Below, piece after piece: positions 46,194-55,826 of a stretch of 64,000 nt of DNA. Under the pieces are notes generated by a model. It was not told the DNA's origin. It saw only the letters and a program-made list of their open reading frames with translations, and made no database searches. A program made the translations under genes and the position numbers. This DNA is from an uncultured Dialister sp. (lineage in GTDB: Bacteria; Bacillota; Negativicutes; Veillonellales; Dialisteraceae), in assembly GCA_900543165.1 (NCBI GenBank), contig UQQQ01000002.1, positions 1 to 64,000 of the forward strand, given 5' to 3'. Within the stretch, counting starts at the first letter, position 1. Each line of letters begins with the position of its first letter.

Positions 46194-47231
46194 ATGGAAC
46201 AGTCTGAAATGGCAAACATTAAAGTTATTGGTGTAGGTGGCGGCGGAAATAATGCAGTCAACCGCATGATCGATGCCCAGGTCAAAGGAGTCGAATTTAT
46301 TGCAGTCAATACCGAAACCCAGGTTTTGAATAAATCCGAAGCAGATAACAAGATCCAGATCGGTGAAAAACTGACCAAGGGTCTCGGTGCAGGCGCAAAA
46401 CCGGAAGTCGGTGAACAGGCAGCCGAAGAATCCAAGGAAGATCTCTCCAAAGCACTGGCAGGCGCAGACATGGTCTTCGTCACTGCCGGCATGGGCGGCG
46501 GTACCGGCACCGGCGCGGCTCCGGTAGCGGCACAGTGCGCCAGAGAGCTGGGCGCGCTCACCATCGCTGTCGTGACGAAACCATTCACCTTCGAAGGCAA
46601 GGTCAGAGCGAGAAATGCACAGGAAGGGATCGAACGCCTGAAGAACAGCGTCGATGCCATCCTCGTCGTACCGAATGACAAGCTGCTGCAGATCATGGAT
46701 AAGAAAGCCTCTCTGAAAGATGCCTTCAAGACCGCGGACGATGTACTCCGTCAGGGCATCCAGGGCATTTCCGACCTGATCACCGTACCGGGCATCATCA
46801 ATCTGGACTTTGCAGACGTCAGAACCATCATGAGTGACCAGGGCGAAGCGCTCATGGGCATCGGCATCGGCACCGGCGACAACCGTGCGAGCGACGCCGC
46901 TTCCATGGCCATCAACAGCCCGCTTCTGGAACGCAGCATCGATGGTGCGAAAGGCATCATCATCAATATCACCGGCAATGAAGACCTGGGCCTCTTCGAA
47001 ATCAACGAAGCATCCCAGATCATCACTGAAGCAGCCGATCCGGATGCCAATATCATCTGGGGGACTTCTGTCGATGATACCCTCGATAACGATACCGTCA
47101 GAATCACTGTCATTGCGACCGGCTTCGGCGAAAAGAAAAAAGCACAGGCTCCGGCGCAGGCAGGAAACAGATTCAGCAATGCTGTCCGTCCGAGCACGGG
47201 AATTGCGGTTCCGGAATTCCTCAGAAAATAA
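46194..47231 (+). CDS. ftsZ: Cell-division GTPase FtsZ
   Basis: A 345-residue tubulin homologue that forms the Z ring. [17 protein letters not shown] near the N-terminus, tubulin signature [12 protein letters not shown] (about 100-111), and the synergy loop [10 protein letters not shown]. The C-terminal linker is very short (about 25 residues) before the conserved anchor peptide IAVPEFLRK, which binds FtsA or SepF. AGGAGGAG precedes the ATG. Because ftsA is not here, another membrane anchor such as SepF may be used; that is inference. Confidence 0.97.
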   Translation: MEQSEMANIKVIGVGGGGNNAVNRMIDAQVKGVEFIAVNTETQVLNKSEADNKIQIGEKLTKGLGAGAKPEVGEQAAEESKEDLSKALAGADMVFVTAGMGGGTGTGAAPVAAQCARELGALTIAVVTKPFTFEGKVRARNAQEGIERLKNSVDAILVVPNDKLLQIMDKKASLKDAFKTADDVLRQGIQGISDLITVPGIINLDFADVRTIMSDQGEALMGIGIGTGDNRASDAASMAINSPLLERSIDGAKGIIINITGNEDLGLFEINEASQIITEAADPDANIIWGTSVDDTLDNDTVRITVIATGFGEKKKAQAPAQAGNRFSNAVRPSTGIAVPEFLRK

Positions 47232-47372
47232 GGGAAAATACGCCGGCTGACTGCTCTCATGGATGACTCTCTTTCTGATGCGACACCCTATGGAACAGAG
47301 AGGGAGGATGCGGACGATCATCGCACCCGTATTCTCCTCACCAGAGACAGACCGGCTCTTTCTACCTGTCTG

Positions 47373-47405
47373 AAAAGCCACACCGCAGCTGCAGTGTGGC
47401 TTTTA
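47373..47405 (+). terminator. Terminator between ftsZ and nrdR
   Basis: AAAAGCCACAC, a 10-base loop, GTGTGGCTTTT. Confidence 0.75.
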
Positions 47406-47446
47406 TTGATTTTGCTTTTTGTTAACTCAAAAAAGGAGAATTCGAT

Positions 47447-47941
47447 ATGAAATGCCCATTCTGTAAAAGCAGAGATACGAAAGTGACAGACTCCAGAGAT
47501 ACGGATGAAGGCGCAGCCATTCGCCGCCGCCGTCAGTGCCTCTCTTGCGGACGCCGTTTCACGACCTATGAAACCGTAGAAAAAATGCCGCTTCGTGTCA
47601 TCAAGAAGAATGGCAAGCGTGAGCTTTTCGATAGATCCAAGATCCGTAACGGTATTACCAGAGCCTGTGAAAAGACGAATGTATCCTCGGCGCAGATCGA
47701 AGAAATCATCGATCGGGTGGAACATACGATCCGCACTGATCCGAAGCGCGAGTTGCCGACCACGGAGATCGGTAATATCGTGATGGATGCGCTCTGCAAG
47801 CTCGATCAGGTCGCATATGTCCGTTTTGCCTCCGTATATCGTGAATTCAAGGATATCAATACATTCATGCAGGAACTTCAGAATCTGATGACCGGGCAGC
47901 AGACTGTCTCCAAGGACGCTCAGGATAAGGAAAAGAAATGA
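47447..47941 (+). CDS. nrdR: Ribonucleotide reductase repressor NrdR
   Basis: A 164-residue Zn-finger/ATP-cone repressor. Cysteines C3, C6, C31 and C34 form the zinc ribbon (MKCPFC...[12 protein letters not shown]); the ATP-cone occupies about 49-139 ([20 protein letters not shown]). It senses ATP/dATP and represses nrd genes at NrdR boxes. AAAGGAG precedes ATG 47447. It overlaps gmhA by 4 nt (ATGA), an odd pairing of a dNTP regulator with LPS-heptose genes. Confidence 0.96.
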   Translation: MKCPFCKSRDTKVTDSRDTDEGAAIRRRRQCLSCGRRFTTYETVEKMPLRVIKKNGKRELFDRSKIRNGITRACEKTNVSSAQIEEIIDRVEHTIRTDPKRELPTTEIGNIVMDALCKLDQVAYVRFASVYREFKDINTFMQELQNLMTGQQTVSKDAQDKEKK

Positions 47942-48507
47942 AAGCACTCATAGAAAAATGTTTCGATGATCACCAGAAAGCACTCGAAAAGAGCCGCGCA
48001 CTCTATCCCGTCATCGAAGACATGGCGAAGATCTGCGAAAAAGCCCTGCGCTCCGGCCACAAGATCCTTATCTGCGGCAATGGAGGCAGCGCTGCCGACG
48101 CGCAGCACATCGCTGCGGAATTTGTCGGGCGCTTTCATAACGAACGCTGCTCTCTTCCTGCCATCGCTCTCACGACAGATACCTCGATCCTGACCGCTGT
48201 CGGGAATGACTACAGCTTTGCCCACGTATTTTCCCGTCAGGTCGAAGGGCTGGGAAATCTGGGGGACGTCCTCTGGGGGATTTCCACCAGCGGAAATAGT
48301 CCGGATGTACTCGAAGCGCTGAAAACAGCGAGAGAAAAAGGGCTGACGACCATCGGTTCGACCGGGAAAACAGGCGGAGCCATGGTACTCTGGTGCGATG
48401 CCTCTCTGGTGGTGCCGGATGAGGTTACCGCCCGCATTCAGGAAATCCATATGCTCGCGGCGCACATCATCTGCCAGATCATCGATGAGATGGACTGGAC
48501 GAAATGA
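47938..48507 (+). CDS. gmhA: Sedoheptulose-7-phosphate isomerase
   Basis: A 189-residue SIS-fold enzyme converting sedoheptulose 7-phosphate to D-glycero-D-manno-heptose 7-phosphate, the first step to ADP-heptose for LPS inner core. Motifs [20 protein letters not shown] (about 43-62), [14 protein letters not shown] and [15 protein letters not shown] are typical of GmhA. Overlaps nrdR before and gmhB after (both ATGA). With the TonB receptor it indicates an outer membrane with heptosylated LPS. Confidence 0.94.
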   Translation: MKALIEKCFDDHQKALEKSRALYPVIEDMAKICEKALRSGHKILICGNGGSAADAQHIAAEFVGRFHNERCSLPAIALTTDTSILTAVGNDYSFAHVFSRQVEGLGNLGDVLWGISTSGNSPDVLEALKTAREKGLTTIGSTGKTGGAMVLWCDASLVVPDEVTARIQEIHMLAAHIICQIIDEMDWTK

Positions 48508-49028
48508 TGGATACCAGAAGAAAAGCGGTCTTTTTTGACCGAGACGGCGTCCTGAATGAAGATGATGGCTATGTGCATCAGATGAAGGCACTGCGCTGGG
48601 TGAAAGGCGCAAGAGAGATCGTAGCCGAACTCACAAAGGCCGGCTTTCTTCTCTTTGTCGTGACGAACCAGAGTGGTGTAGCGCGTGGCTATTTCACCGA
48701 AGAAACTGTGCAGCAGCTCCATCGGGAAATGAATGAAGAATTTCAAAAATGGGGCGGACATATCACTGAGTTTTTCTACTGCCCGCATCTCGCCGGTGCG
48801 CCCCTTCCCGCATATGATAAAGTGTGCAGCTGCCGCAAGCCGGCGCCGGGGATGATCCTTCGCGCGCTTGATGCATACGGCATAGACAAAGACCGGGCGG
48901 TTCTTTTCGGGGATGGGAAACGCGATGTCGAAGCCGCAGAGAATGCGGGCATCCGTGGATTCCTTTTCCCCGGCGGCGATATAGAAGCATTCGTGCGGGA
49001 GAAGCTGGGGCTGGTGAATCGGGGTTAG
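48504..49028 (+). CDS. gmhB: D-glycero-D-manno-heptose 1,7-bisphosphate phosphatase
   Basis: A 174-residue HAD phosphatase. FFDRDGVLN (10-18, nucleophile D12 and D14), [13 protein letters not shown], the zinc loop CPHLAG...[10 protein letters not shown] (about 93-115) and [15 protein letters not shown], matching GmhB over HisB. It removes the 1-phosphate of heptose bisphosphate. Coupled to gmhA by an ATGA overlap. hldE and heptosyltransferase genes are not in the window. Confidence 0.92.
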   Translation: MMDTRRKAVFFDRDGVLNEDDGYVHQMKALRWVKGAREIVAELTKAGFLLFVVTNQSGVARGYFTEETVQQLHREMNEEFQKWGGHITEFFYCPHLAGAPLPAYDKVCSCRKPAPGMILRALDAYGIDKDRAVLFGDGKRDVEAAENAGIRGFLFPGGDIEAFVREKLGLVNRG

Positions 49029-49153
49029 TAGCTAGTGACTAGTGACTGGTGACGAGGGATCAAGACATCCCATCATCAGAGCCGCTCCTTTGCCATTGCA
49101 CGGATAGCTATCACAGATAGTAGCGGATAAGGCAGGATGCTTTGGAGGACAGG

Positions 49154-49945
49154 ATGATCGAAGAAATAAGGAGCCGCAGCAACCAGTGGATCAAAAAGGC
49201 ACTGCAGCTGAAGCAGCGAAAATACCGGCAGGCCTACGGCCTATTCCTGATGGAAGGCCTTCGCAGCGTCGAGGATGCTCTCCGTCAGGGCATGAAAGCA
49301 TGTACCTGTTTTTTCACAGAAAACCAGCTGGAGAATGAACGCTTCAAGGCACTCATGAAAGAGGGAGAAGCGCTTTCTTGGCGCTTTCTGAAAATCGATG
49401 AGGGTCTGATGAAGCTCATCTCCGGTACGCAGCATGGGCAGGGCATCATGCTGCTGGCTTCTAAGGAAAAAAGAGATATTCAAGAGCTGATGCACCCGCT
49501 CGATGGGTACTACGTGCTGCTGGATGCGGTGCAGGATCCCGGCAATATGGGGACGATCCTTCGAAGTGCGGCGGCGGCCGGCGTCAAGGCCGTCCTTCTT
49601 ACGAAAGGATGCACCGATCCCTTTGCGGAAAAAGCGGTGCGAAGCTCTATGGGGAGTATCCTGCGTGTTCCCGTCTACGAAGACCTGACCGTGGATCAGA
49701 TTTCCCTTCTCCGCGAGAAGAGCGGTCTTGCGCTCTATGGGACAGCCCTTTCGCAGGCCGTCCCGTACAAAACGGTGGGAGAGATCCGGAAAGGGATCTT
49801 CGTTTTTGGCAATGAAGGAAACGGCATCCGCGAGGAACTTCTCGCGATGACCGATATGAATTTATATATTCCGCTCGCGGGTACGGTCGAGTCACTCAAT
49901 GTCTCCGTGGCCGCTGCGGTGATTTTGTTTCATTTTATAAAATAA
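49154..49945 (+). CDS. SpoU/TrmH-family RNA 2'-O-methyltransferase
   Basis: A 263-residue SPOUT methyltransferase. The N-terminal substrate-binding domain is followed by the knotted SAM domain with LLDAVQDPGNMGTILRSAAA, AVRSSMGSILRVPVY, FVFGNEGNGIREEL and IPLAGTVESLNVSVAAAV, the three SpoU motifs. Relatives methylate 23S rRNA (RlmB/TsnR type). ATG 49154 is 5 bases after GGAGG. The 125-base gap before it holds family D words at 49025-49062. The exact target is not determinable. Confidence 0.9.
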   Translation: MIEEIRSRSNQWIKKALQLKQRKYRQAYGLFLMEGLRSVEDALRQGMKACTCFFTENQLENERFKALMKEGEALSWRFLKIDEGLMKLISGTQHGQGIMLLASKEKRDIQELMHPLDGYYVLLDAVQDPGNMGTILRSAAAAGVKAVLLTKGCTDPFAEKAVRSSMGSILRVPVYEDLTVDQISLLREKSGLALYGTALSQAVPYKTVGEIRKGIFVFGNEGNGIREELLAMTDMNLYIPLAGTVESLNVSVAAAVILFHFIK

Positions 49946-50010
49946 GGGAGCGGGCGAAGAGAACAGGTAGCCTGTGACGCGCCCCATACCTTTCTGTCAT
50001 ACGGTTCATT

Positions 50011-50469
50011 ATGAAAAAAGGAAAAGAAGAATTTTACTTGGTGGATCTGAAGGTACTTCCGGAAGCCATCAAGAAAACGATCAAAGTGAAAGAACTGCTG
50101 AATGACGGGATCTGCGGATCCATCAATGAAGCTGTCAAAAAAGTCGATATGAGCCGCAGTGCTTATTATAAATATAAAGATCATGTAGCATCGGCCCAAA
50201 GCCGGGCACTCAGGATCGCCATGCTGTCCACGGTCATGACGGAGGAGTATCCTCACTTTGCTCGCCTCATGCGACGCGTCATGAAAGGGAATTTCGAGAT
50301 CCTTTCCATGAACCGTAGCCGGGCGGGGGAGAAGCTCGTCTCTGTCACCATGACCTTGCAGATAGAAGATGCATCGGAACCGTTATCGGTTTTGGAAGAT
50401 GCAGTCAAGTCCATGAAAGGAATACAGTCCGTTGTTCTTCAGGAAGCCATGCTGAAAGCAGGAGAATAG
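50011..50469 (+). CDS. ACT-domain protein, PheB-like (UPF0735)
   Basis: A 152-residue protein. About 1-70 has a helix-turn-helix-like part (EAIKKTIKVKELLNDG, SINEAVKKVDMSRSAYYKYK); about 75-150 is an ACT domain (VSVTMTLQIEDASEPLSVLE, SMKGIQSVVLQEA). PheB proteins sit near hom or pheA in Firmicutes and are thought to be regulatory, binding an amino acid; B. subtilis pheB precedes pheA. Here it directly precedes hom. No clear ribosome binding site is seen. Confidence 0.85.
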   Translation: MKKGKEEFYLVDLKVLPEAIKKTIKVKELLNDGICGSINEAVKKVDMSRSAYYKYKDHVASAQSRALRIAMLSTVMTEEYPHFARLMRRVMKGNFEILSMNRSRAGEKLVSVTMTLQIEDASEPLSVLEDAVKSMKGIQSVVLQEAMLKAGE

Positions 50470-50589
50470 GAGAGAAAGTTGTCACCACTGGTGATTGGTA
50501 TTGTGTTTGGGGCAGAACGCAAAAACGCAATCCATGAGACGCCCCTCATTCCCCGGTTTTCAATGCATCCTTGATCAGGAGGAGATTTT

Positions 50590-51891
50590 ATGAAAACAAT
50601 CAATATTGCACTCCTTGGCTTCGGCACCGTCGGAAGCGGCGTCGCTGAAACCATCAAAAGAAACAGCCAGATGATGGCAGAACAGCTGGGCTGTCAGCTG
50701 GAAATCACCCATGTACTGGTACGTCATCCGGACAAGTACAAAAATGTGCCTCTCTTGGAAGGTGTCCATCTGACATCTTCTTTTGAGGAAATCATAGCCG
50801 ATCCCGATATCGGCATCGTAGTCGAAGTCATGGGAGGCATCCATCCGGCCAAGGAGTATATCTTCGAGGCGCTCAATCACAAAATGAGCGTCGTCAGCGC
50901 CAATAAAGATGTCGTGGCTCTCTTTGGACCGGAGATCATGCATACTGCGATGGAGAATCATGTGAATTTCTCCTGCGAAGCCAGCGTCGGGGGCGGTATC
51001 CCGATCCTTCGCCCGCTGCACGATTCTCTGGCTGCGAATGAGATCGAAAGCATCGTCGGCATCGTGAACGGGACGACGAATTTCATCCTTTCCAGTATGG
51101 ACGAAGAAGGCGTCAGCTACTCGGATGCCCTTCGTGTGGCGCAGAAGAAGGGCTTTGCCGAAGCTGACCCGACCAATGACGTCTGCGGCTACGATGCAGC
51201 GAGAAAGCTGGCGATCCTCGCCTCCATCGGCTTCCGTGCGAACGTCACATTTGATGACGTACTCGTCGAAGGTATCGAGAAGATTTCCCAGAAGGACGTA
51301 CAGTATGCGAGCGAAATGGGCTATGCCATCAAACTGCTCGCTGTCGGTACCCGTCAGGAGAATGGCATCGCGCTCAATGTCTACCCAGCCTTCGTACCGC
51401 GTACCCATCCGCTCGCTTCTGTCAAAGGCTCCTACAATGCGATCTATGTCACCGGCAACATCGTCGATGATGTCATGTTCTACGGACGCGGTGCCGGCTC
51501 GCTCCCGACGGCCAGTGCCGTCATGGCAGATGTGATTTCCACCGCGAAACACATCATGAATGGCTCCACCGGCACCGGCATGATGCTGACGGAAACGAAG
51601 CGCATCCCGTTCTACTCTTCCCTGAAGCTGAAGAATTCCTACTACTTCCGCCTGATCGTCGACGACGTGACGGGCGTCCTCTCCCAGATTGCATCTGCGT
51701 ATGCCGACCATGACATCAGCATCAAAGAAGTCGTGCAGAAGAGCCGTTTCGAAGATGCAGCGGAACTGATGATCATCACGCAGGATACGCCTCGTGAAAA
51801 TATCATTCAAGTGGAAAAAGCCCTGCAGGTCCTGCCCTGCATGCGTCAGGTCGCGAATATTGTGAGGGTCATGAATGATGACAGAGAATAA
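50590..51891 (+). CDS. hom: Homoserine dehydrogenase
   Basis: A 433-residue enzyme reducing aspartate semialdehyde to homoserine. NAD(P) fold ALLGFGTVGSGVAETIKR (6-23), VVSANKDVVALFG, the catalytic region VNGTTNFILSSMDEEG and AEADPTNDVCGYDAARK, and a C-terminal ACT domain (about 345-430, YYFRLIVDDVTGVLSQIASA) for threonine feedback. AGGAGGAG precedes the ATG. Overlaps thrB by 17 nt; with the ACT protein upstream it forms a threonine branch operon lacking thrC. Confidence 0.96.
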   Translation: MKTINIALLGFGTVGSGVAETIKRNSQMMAEQLGCQLEITHVLVRHPDKYKNVPLLEGVHLTSSFEEIIADPDIGIVVEVMGGIHPAKEYIFEALNHKMSVVSANKDVVALFGPEIMHTAMENHVNFSCEASVGGGIPILRPLHDSLAANEIESIVGIVNGTTNFILSSMDEEGVSYSDALRVAQKKGFAEADPTNDVCGYDAARKLAILASIGFRANVTFDDVLVEGIEKISQKDVQYASEMGYAIKLLAVGTRQENGIALNVYPAFVPRTHPLASVKGSYNAIYVTGNIVDDVMFYGRGAGSLPTASAVMADVISTAKHIMNGSTGTGMMLTETKRIPFYSSLKLKNSYYFRLIVDDVTGVLSQIASAYADHDISIKEVVQKSRFEDAAELMIITQDTPRENIIQVEKALQVLPCMRQVANIVRVMNDDRE

Positions 51892-52801
51892 GACATACAT
51901 TGTCCGTGTACCGGCCACCACGGCGAATATCGGAAGCGGCTTCGACACCCTCGGCATGTCGCTCGGCCTTTATAATGTCGTCCAGTTCGTCCCCGAGGAA
52001 GGACGAGAGCTGGAGGATACCGTGATCCGCGCAGAAGGGGAAGGCGCCGACCAGATCCCTTCCGGAATGGATAACATGATCATTCAGGCGATGGCGGAAA
52101 CGGCGAAAAAGGCCGGAAAAGAAATCCCCGGCGGCAGCATGTACCTCATCAACCGCATCCCCTTTGCCAGAGGCCTCGGCAGCAGCTCGGCGGCACTTGC
52201 TTCCGGCGTATTCCTTGCAAACCTGCTGATGGGGGAACCTTTCGACCGGAAAGAAATCCTGAATATCACCGCGGAGATGGAAGGACATCCCGATAATGCA
52301 GCACCCGCGATCTTAGGCGGCTTCTGCATGGCACTTCTGAAGGATGGCCATGTCACAGCGGAAAGCATCGACATCCCATCCCACTGGAAAGCAGTCGTTA
52401 CGATCCCGGACTTTGAGCTTCACACGGAAAAAGCCAGAGCCGTGCTTCCGAAGACATACAGCAGAAGCGATGCCGTGCATAATATCGGTGCCGTCTCCTT
52501 CCTGATGGCGGCCTTCATGTATCAGAAGCCCGAGTATTTGAAATTCGGCCTCGATGACTGCATCCATGTCCCGTATCGTCTGGATCTCATCCCGGGCTCC
52601 CGTCAGGTCATTGCGAATGCCATGTATTCCGGTGCCTACGGAGCGACCATCAGCGGCTCCGGCCCGACCATCATCGCCTTCGCTCCGGCGGATAAAGCAC
52701 ACATGGTCGGCGAAGCCATGGTCGACGGATTCCGCTCCGCCAAGATGACGGCGCGCTACCTCGTGCTTGACTTCGATCAGAATGGCATTATGGCTGTGTA
52801 A
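51875..52801 (+). CDS. thrB: Homoserine kinase
   Basis: A 308-residue GHMP kinase phosphorylating homoserine. N-terminal VPATTANIGSGFDTLGMSLG (11-30), ATP loop PFARGLGSSSAALASG (about 95-110) and C-terminal SGAYGATISGSGPTIIAF. Two adjacent ATGs; the start overlaps the end of hom, so the genes are coupled. A bidirectional terminator follows. Confidence 0.96.
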   Translation: MMTENKTYIVRVPATTANIGSGFDTLGMSLGLYNVVQFVPEEGRELEDTVIRAEGEGADQIPSGMDNMIIQAMAETAKKAGKEIPGGSMYLINRIPFARGLGSSSAALASGVFLANLLMGEPFDRKEILNITAEMEGHPDNAAPAILGGFCMALLKDGHVTAESIDIPSHWKAVVTIPDFELHTEKARAVLPKTYSRSDAVHNIGAVSFLMAAFMYQKPEYLKFGLDDCIHVPYRLDLIPGSRQVIANAMYSGAYGATISGSGPTIIAFAPADKAHMVGEAMVDGFRSAKMTARYLVLDFDQNGIMAV

Positions 52802-52815
52802 TACAAATACATCAC

Positions 52816-52846
52816 AAAAAATCCATGCGAAGGCATGGATTTTTTT
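52816..52846. terminator. Bidirectional terminator thrB / amidase
   Basis: AAAAAATCCATGC, loop GAAG, GCATGGATTTTTTT, between convergent genes. Confidence 0.85.
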
Positions 52847-52885
52847 ATGCGTATCCGGGAAGCGGCAAAGACCCTTCCTTTGTAG

Positions 52886-54130
52886 TCAGACCAGCTGGAA
52901 GTCTTTTCGGGAAAGAGTGCGGATGACTTCGCTGAATACTTTGGCTCCGGCAAAGATATCCTCAGGGCTGGCATATTCCGCCGGATTATGGCTGATGCCG
53001 TTTTTACAGGGGATGAAGATCATTCCGGTGGGGCAATAGCTGGCCCAGTGCATGCTGTCATGGCCGGCGCCGCTCGGCATGGAAAGTGCAGGATAGTCGT
53101 TCTTTTCTGCGGCTTTCTGCACCAGTCTGACCATGGCAGGATGCATCACGGCAGGCGTCTCGTCACTGACAGGCTCAAGTGTATAGGGGATGTCGCGTGC
53201 TCTGCACACGTCTTCGATATAGGTTTTCAATGCGTCTGCGACCTGTTTTTTTGCGGCAGCGGAAATGCTGCGGATGTCTATGCCAAGCGTGACCTCTCCG
53301 GGGATGACATTCATGACATCCGGCGAGACGTCGCAGATCCCCACCGTCCCGACGACAGGCGGATCTACCGCATGGCTGGCAAGGGCTTCCAGCTTGGTGA
53401 TCACGAGAGCGGCGGCGCAAAGTCCATCATGGCGCAGCGTCATCGGAGTGGCACCGCTGTGATCCGCACTGCCATGCAGATGGACTTTGAAGCGGGTCGG
53501 CGCGGCGATCCCGGTGACAGCACCGATCGTAAATCCTTCATGCTCCAGCACACGGCCCTGCTCGATATGCGTTTCCAAAAAGGCCTTGAGCGGTTTTGTA
53601 TACGCGGCTCTTTCTATGTGGTCCGGATCGAGACCGCGGGAAAGAAGAACTTGCCTCAGGCTGCAGCCGTCCTTGCCTTTCAGTGTATCCAGATCCTTTG
53701 CGGAAAGCTCGCCCCGCATAGCGCGGCTTCCTAATGTGGCGGCACCAAAGCGGCTTGACTCCTCACACATAAAGAGTACCACCTCGATCGGATGGTCGGG
53801 GCGGAAGTGATCCTCCTGCATGGAGCGGATGGTTTCAATGGCTGTCAGGATGCCGAAGACGCCGTCATAGTTTCCTCCTTCCGGGACACTGTCCCCATGA
53901 GAGCCGCACATGATGGCAGGAAGATCTTCATCGATTCCTGCATAATGGCCGATCACATTGCCAAAAGCATCGATGCGGATGGTGAGGCCTGCTGCTTTCA
54001 TCAGGCCCATCAGGTACTGACGTCCGGCCCAGTCTGCATCGGAAAAAGCCAGGCGATGGATGCCATTTCCCGGCGCGGTGATGGTTTTCATATGAGCAAA
54101 TGCTGCTTTTAGTCTTTCTAAGGAAATCAT
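52886..54130 (-). CDS. M20C Zn-amidase (N-carbamoyl-amino-acid hydrolase type)
   Basis: A 414-residue two-zinc amidase of the hydantoinase/carbamoylase family (AmaB, HyuC, allantoate amidohydrolase). Metal ligands: H and D in CGSHGDSVPEGGNYDGVFG, E in FMCEESSRFG, H in ETHIEQGRVLE and H in GISHNPAEY. The dimerisation lid carries HLHGSADHSGATPM. It likely hydrolyses N-carbamoyl or ureido groups from amino acids; allantoate cannot be excluded. AGGAGG lies 8 nt before the ATG. Divergent from the DcuC carrier gene. Confidence 0.88.
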   Translation of the reverse strand: MISLERLKAAFAHMKTITAPGNGIHRLAFSDADWAGRQYLMGLMKAAGLTIRIDAFGNVIGHYAGIDEDLPAIMCGSHGDSVPEGGNYDGVFGILTAIETIRSMQEDHFRPDHPIEVVLFMCEESSRFGAATLGSRAMRGELSAKDLDTLKGKDGCSLRQVLLSRGLDPDHIERAAYTKPLKAFLETHIEQGRVLEHEGFTIGAVTGIAAPTRFKVHLHGSADHSGATPMTLRHDGLCAAALVITKLEALASHAVDPPVVGTVGICDVSPDVMNVIPGEVTLGIDIRSISAAAKKQVADALKTYIEDVCRARDIPYTLEPVSDETPAVMHPAMVRLVQKAAEKNDYPALSMPSGAGHDSMHWASYCPTGMIFIPCKNGISHNPAEYASPEDIFAGAKVFSEVIRTLSRKDFQLV

Positions 54131-54159
54131 GGATATTTCCTCCTTTCTTTGATTTCTTT

Positions 54160-54188
54160 ACTATAGTATGTTTCGGTTTTCTCGTCAA
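54160..54188 (-). promoter_or_regulatory. Promoter of the M20C amidase
   Basis: On the minus strand TTGACG (54183-54188) and TATAGT (54160-54165), spacer 17. Confidence 0.7.
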
Positions 54189-54304
54189 ATGGTATCAAGA
54201 GACGTTATTGAATACGTTACACATGGATTATGTATGAATATACCCATTAGATCGGCTCCGGTCATTCACCTTTCGCTAAGTCATGTTCCCTTCTGCTACG
54301 TGTA

Positions 54305-54322
54305 AAAAAATACGTATTTTTT
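54305..54322. promoter_or_regulatory. 18-bp palindrome before dcuC promoter
   Basis: A perfect palindrome AAAAAATACGTATTTTTT ends two bases before the -35 of the dcuC promoter. It may be an operator or a weak bidirectional terminator. The remaining divergent region 54189-54304 shows no gene or repeat family. Confidence 0.4.
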
Positions 54323-54323
54323 A

Positions 54324-54351
54324 TTGACATGATACATGTTCTTATTATAAT
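54324..54351 (+). promoter_or_regulatory. Promoter of the DcuC-type carrier
   Basis: TTGACA (54324-54329) and TATAAT (54346-54351), both perfect hexamers, spacer 16. Confidence 0.75.
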
Positions 54352-54460
54352 AATACAAGGAACAACATGCTTTTCTGGGGAGCTGAGTTCTGGTTTATCC
54401 AGAGGACTTTTTATTGGGAGAAAGTCCTGAATCATTCAGGAAGGATGTGTTTTTTTAGAA

Positions 54461-55723
54461 ATGGTAAGTCTTATGCTGGCCGCCGGCGGCATCATCGTGT
54501 GTCTGGTAATTTATGCATTGATCAAGGGATACGATGCCCGCGTGACCTTGATCGGGGCAGGGATCCTGATGGCATGTATCGGTGGGGCGCCGATGTCTCC
54601 TTTGAATGCTTTCGCCAAGAGCATGACGAACAGCGGTCTGATCCAGGCAGTGTGCTCTGTCATGGGGTTTGCGATGGTCGTCCGCTTCACAGGCTGTGAC
54701 AAGCACTTGATCAATGCGATGGCGTCTGTGATCTCCAGGGTTCGTTTTTTCCTCATTCCGGGTGTCGTCATCTGTACGTATCTGGTCAATATCGCACTGC
54801 CGAGTGCCGCAGGTACAGCGGCTGCCGCCGGTGCGATCTTCATCCCGCTCCTGATGGCAGCGGGCGTCGGGCCGGCTCTCGCTGCAGCGGCTGTCAAGTG
54901 CGGTACCTATGGCAGTATGCTGAATCCGGGTCTCGCACATAACCCCTTTGTTGCAAAGATCGCGGGCATCGATGTCATGGATGTCATTGCTTTTGACTAC
55001 AAGGCGAATATCGCCTCTCTTATTGTCGCTACCATTGCCATCACAGCGATTGCTCATTTCCTCAAAGAAGATAAAGGGCATGTGGCGGAAAATCTTCAGA
55101 TCGAAAAAGGCTTCCACGTCAATCCGCTCTATGCGCTGATGCCGGTCGTTCCGATCGTCATCCTCCTGCTTGGCTCGACCCAGGTGGTACCGATGTTCAA
55201 AATGGGCGTCCCGCCCGCTATGATCATCGGCGCGCTCCTGACACTGGTTGTGACACGGACGTCTCCGAAAGCCGTCGGTGATGCTTTCTTTGACGGGATG
55301 GGAAGCGCCTATGGGAAAATCATCGGTATCATCATCGCTGCCGGTGTTTTCGTATCCGGTCTTACGGTGATCGGTCTGGTCAAGTTCTTTATCGATGCGA
55401 TGCTGAATAATCCTGCCATCATCAAGCTCTGCGCAGCTCTCGGGCCTTTCCTGCTGGGACTTTTGACCGGCTCCGGGGATGCGGCAACCTTCGCTTTCAA
55501 TGAAGCCATCACGCCGCATGCACTGGATTTCGGTATGACGGAAGTCCAGATGGGCACCATGGCGACACTGGGCGGCACGCTGGGCCGCACGATGTCGCCT
55601 GTCGCCGGCGCGACGATCATCTGTGCCGGGATCGCGGGTATCAATCCGATGGAAATCACCAAGAGAAATGCCATCCCGATGCTCCTTGCACTGGCGGTCG
55701 GCATGTTTATTCTGGCATTCTAA
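54461..55723 (+). CDS. dcuC: DcuC-family dicarboxylate/anion transporter
   Basis: A 420-residue inner-membrane carrier with about 11-12 helices. Family features: VIYALIKGYDARVTLIGAG near the start, NIALPSAAGTAAAAGAIFIP, GTYGSMLNPGLAHN and GGTLGRTMSPVAGATIICAG. DcuC members exchange C4-dicarboxylates such as succinate in anaerobes. Here the next gene is an AbgA-like amidohydrolase, so the cargo might be an N-acyl amino acid or aminobenzoyl-glutamate. The start is uncertain: GGAAGGA lies about 14-18 nt upstream. Confidence 0.85.
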   Translation: MVSLMLAAGGIIVCLVIYALIKGYDARVTLIGAGILMACIGGAPMSPLNAFAKSMTNSGLIQAVCSVMGFAMVVRFTGCDKHLINAMASVISRVRFFLIPGVVICTYLVNIALPSAAGTAAAAGAIFIPLLMAAGVGPALAAAAVKCGTYGSMLNPGLAHNPFVAKIAGIDVMDVIAFDYKANIASLIVATIAITAIAHFLKEDKGHVAENLQIEKGFHVNPLYALMPVVPIVILLLGSTQVVPMFKMGVPPAMIIGALLTLVVTRTSPKAVGDAFFDGMGSAYGKIIGIIIAAGVFVSGLTVIGLVKFFIDAMLNNPAIIKLCAALGPFLLGLLTGSGDAATFAFNEAITPHALDFGMTEVQMGTMATLGGTLGRTMSPVAGATIICAGIAGINPMEITKRNAIPMLLALAVGMFILAF

Positions 55724-55770
55724 GAACATGCGGCTCATCGGTGGATGAGCGGATACGTATGTCCTTTGCA

Positions 55771-55799
55771 AAAAAGGTGCTGCCTGTCAGCACCTTTTC
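55771..55799 (+). terminator. Terminator after dcuC
   Basis: AAAAAGGTGCT, loop GCCTGTC, AGCACCTTTTCT. It would separate dcuC from the next gene at least partly. Confidence 0.75.
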
Positions 55800-55826
55800 T
55801 CATGGAAACAGAAAGGGAAATAAAGT

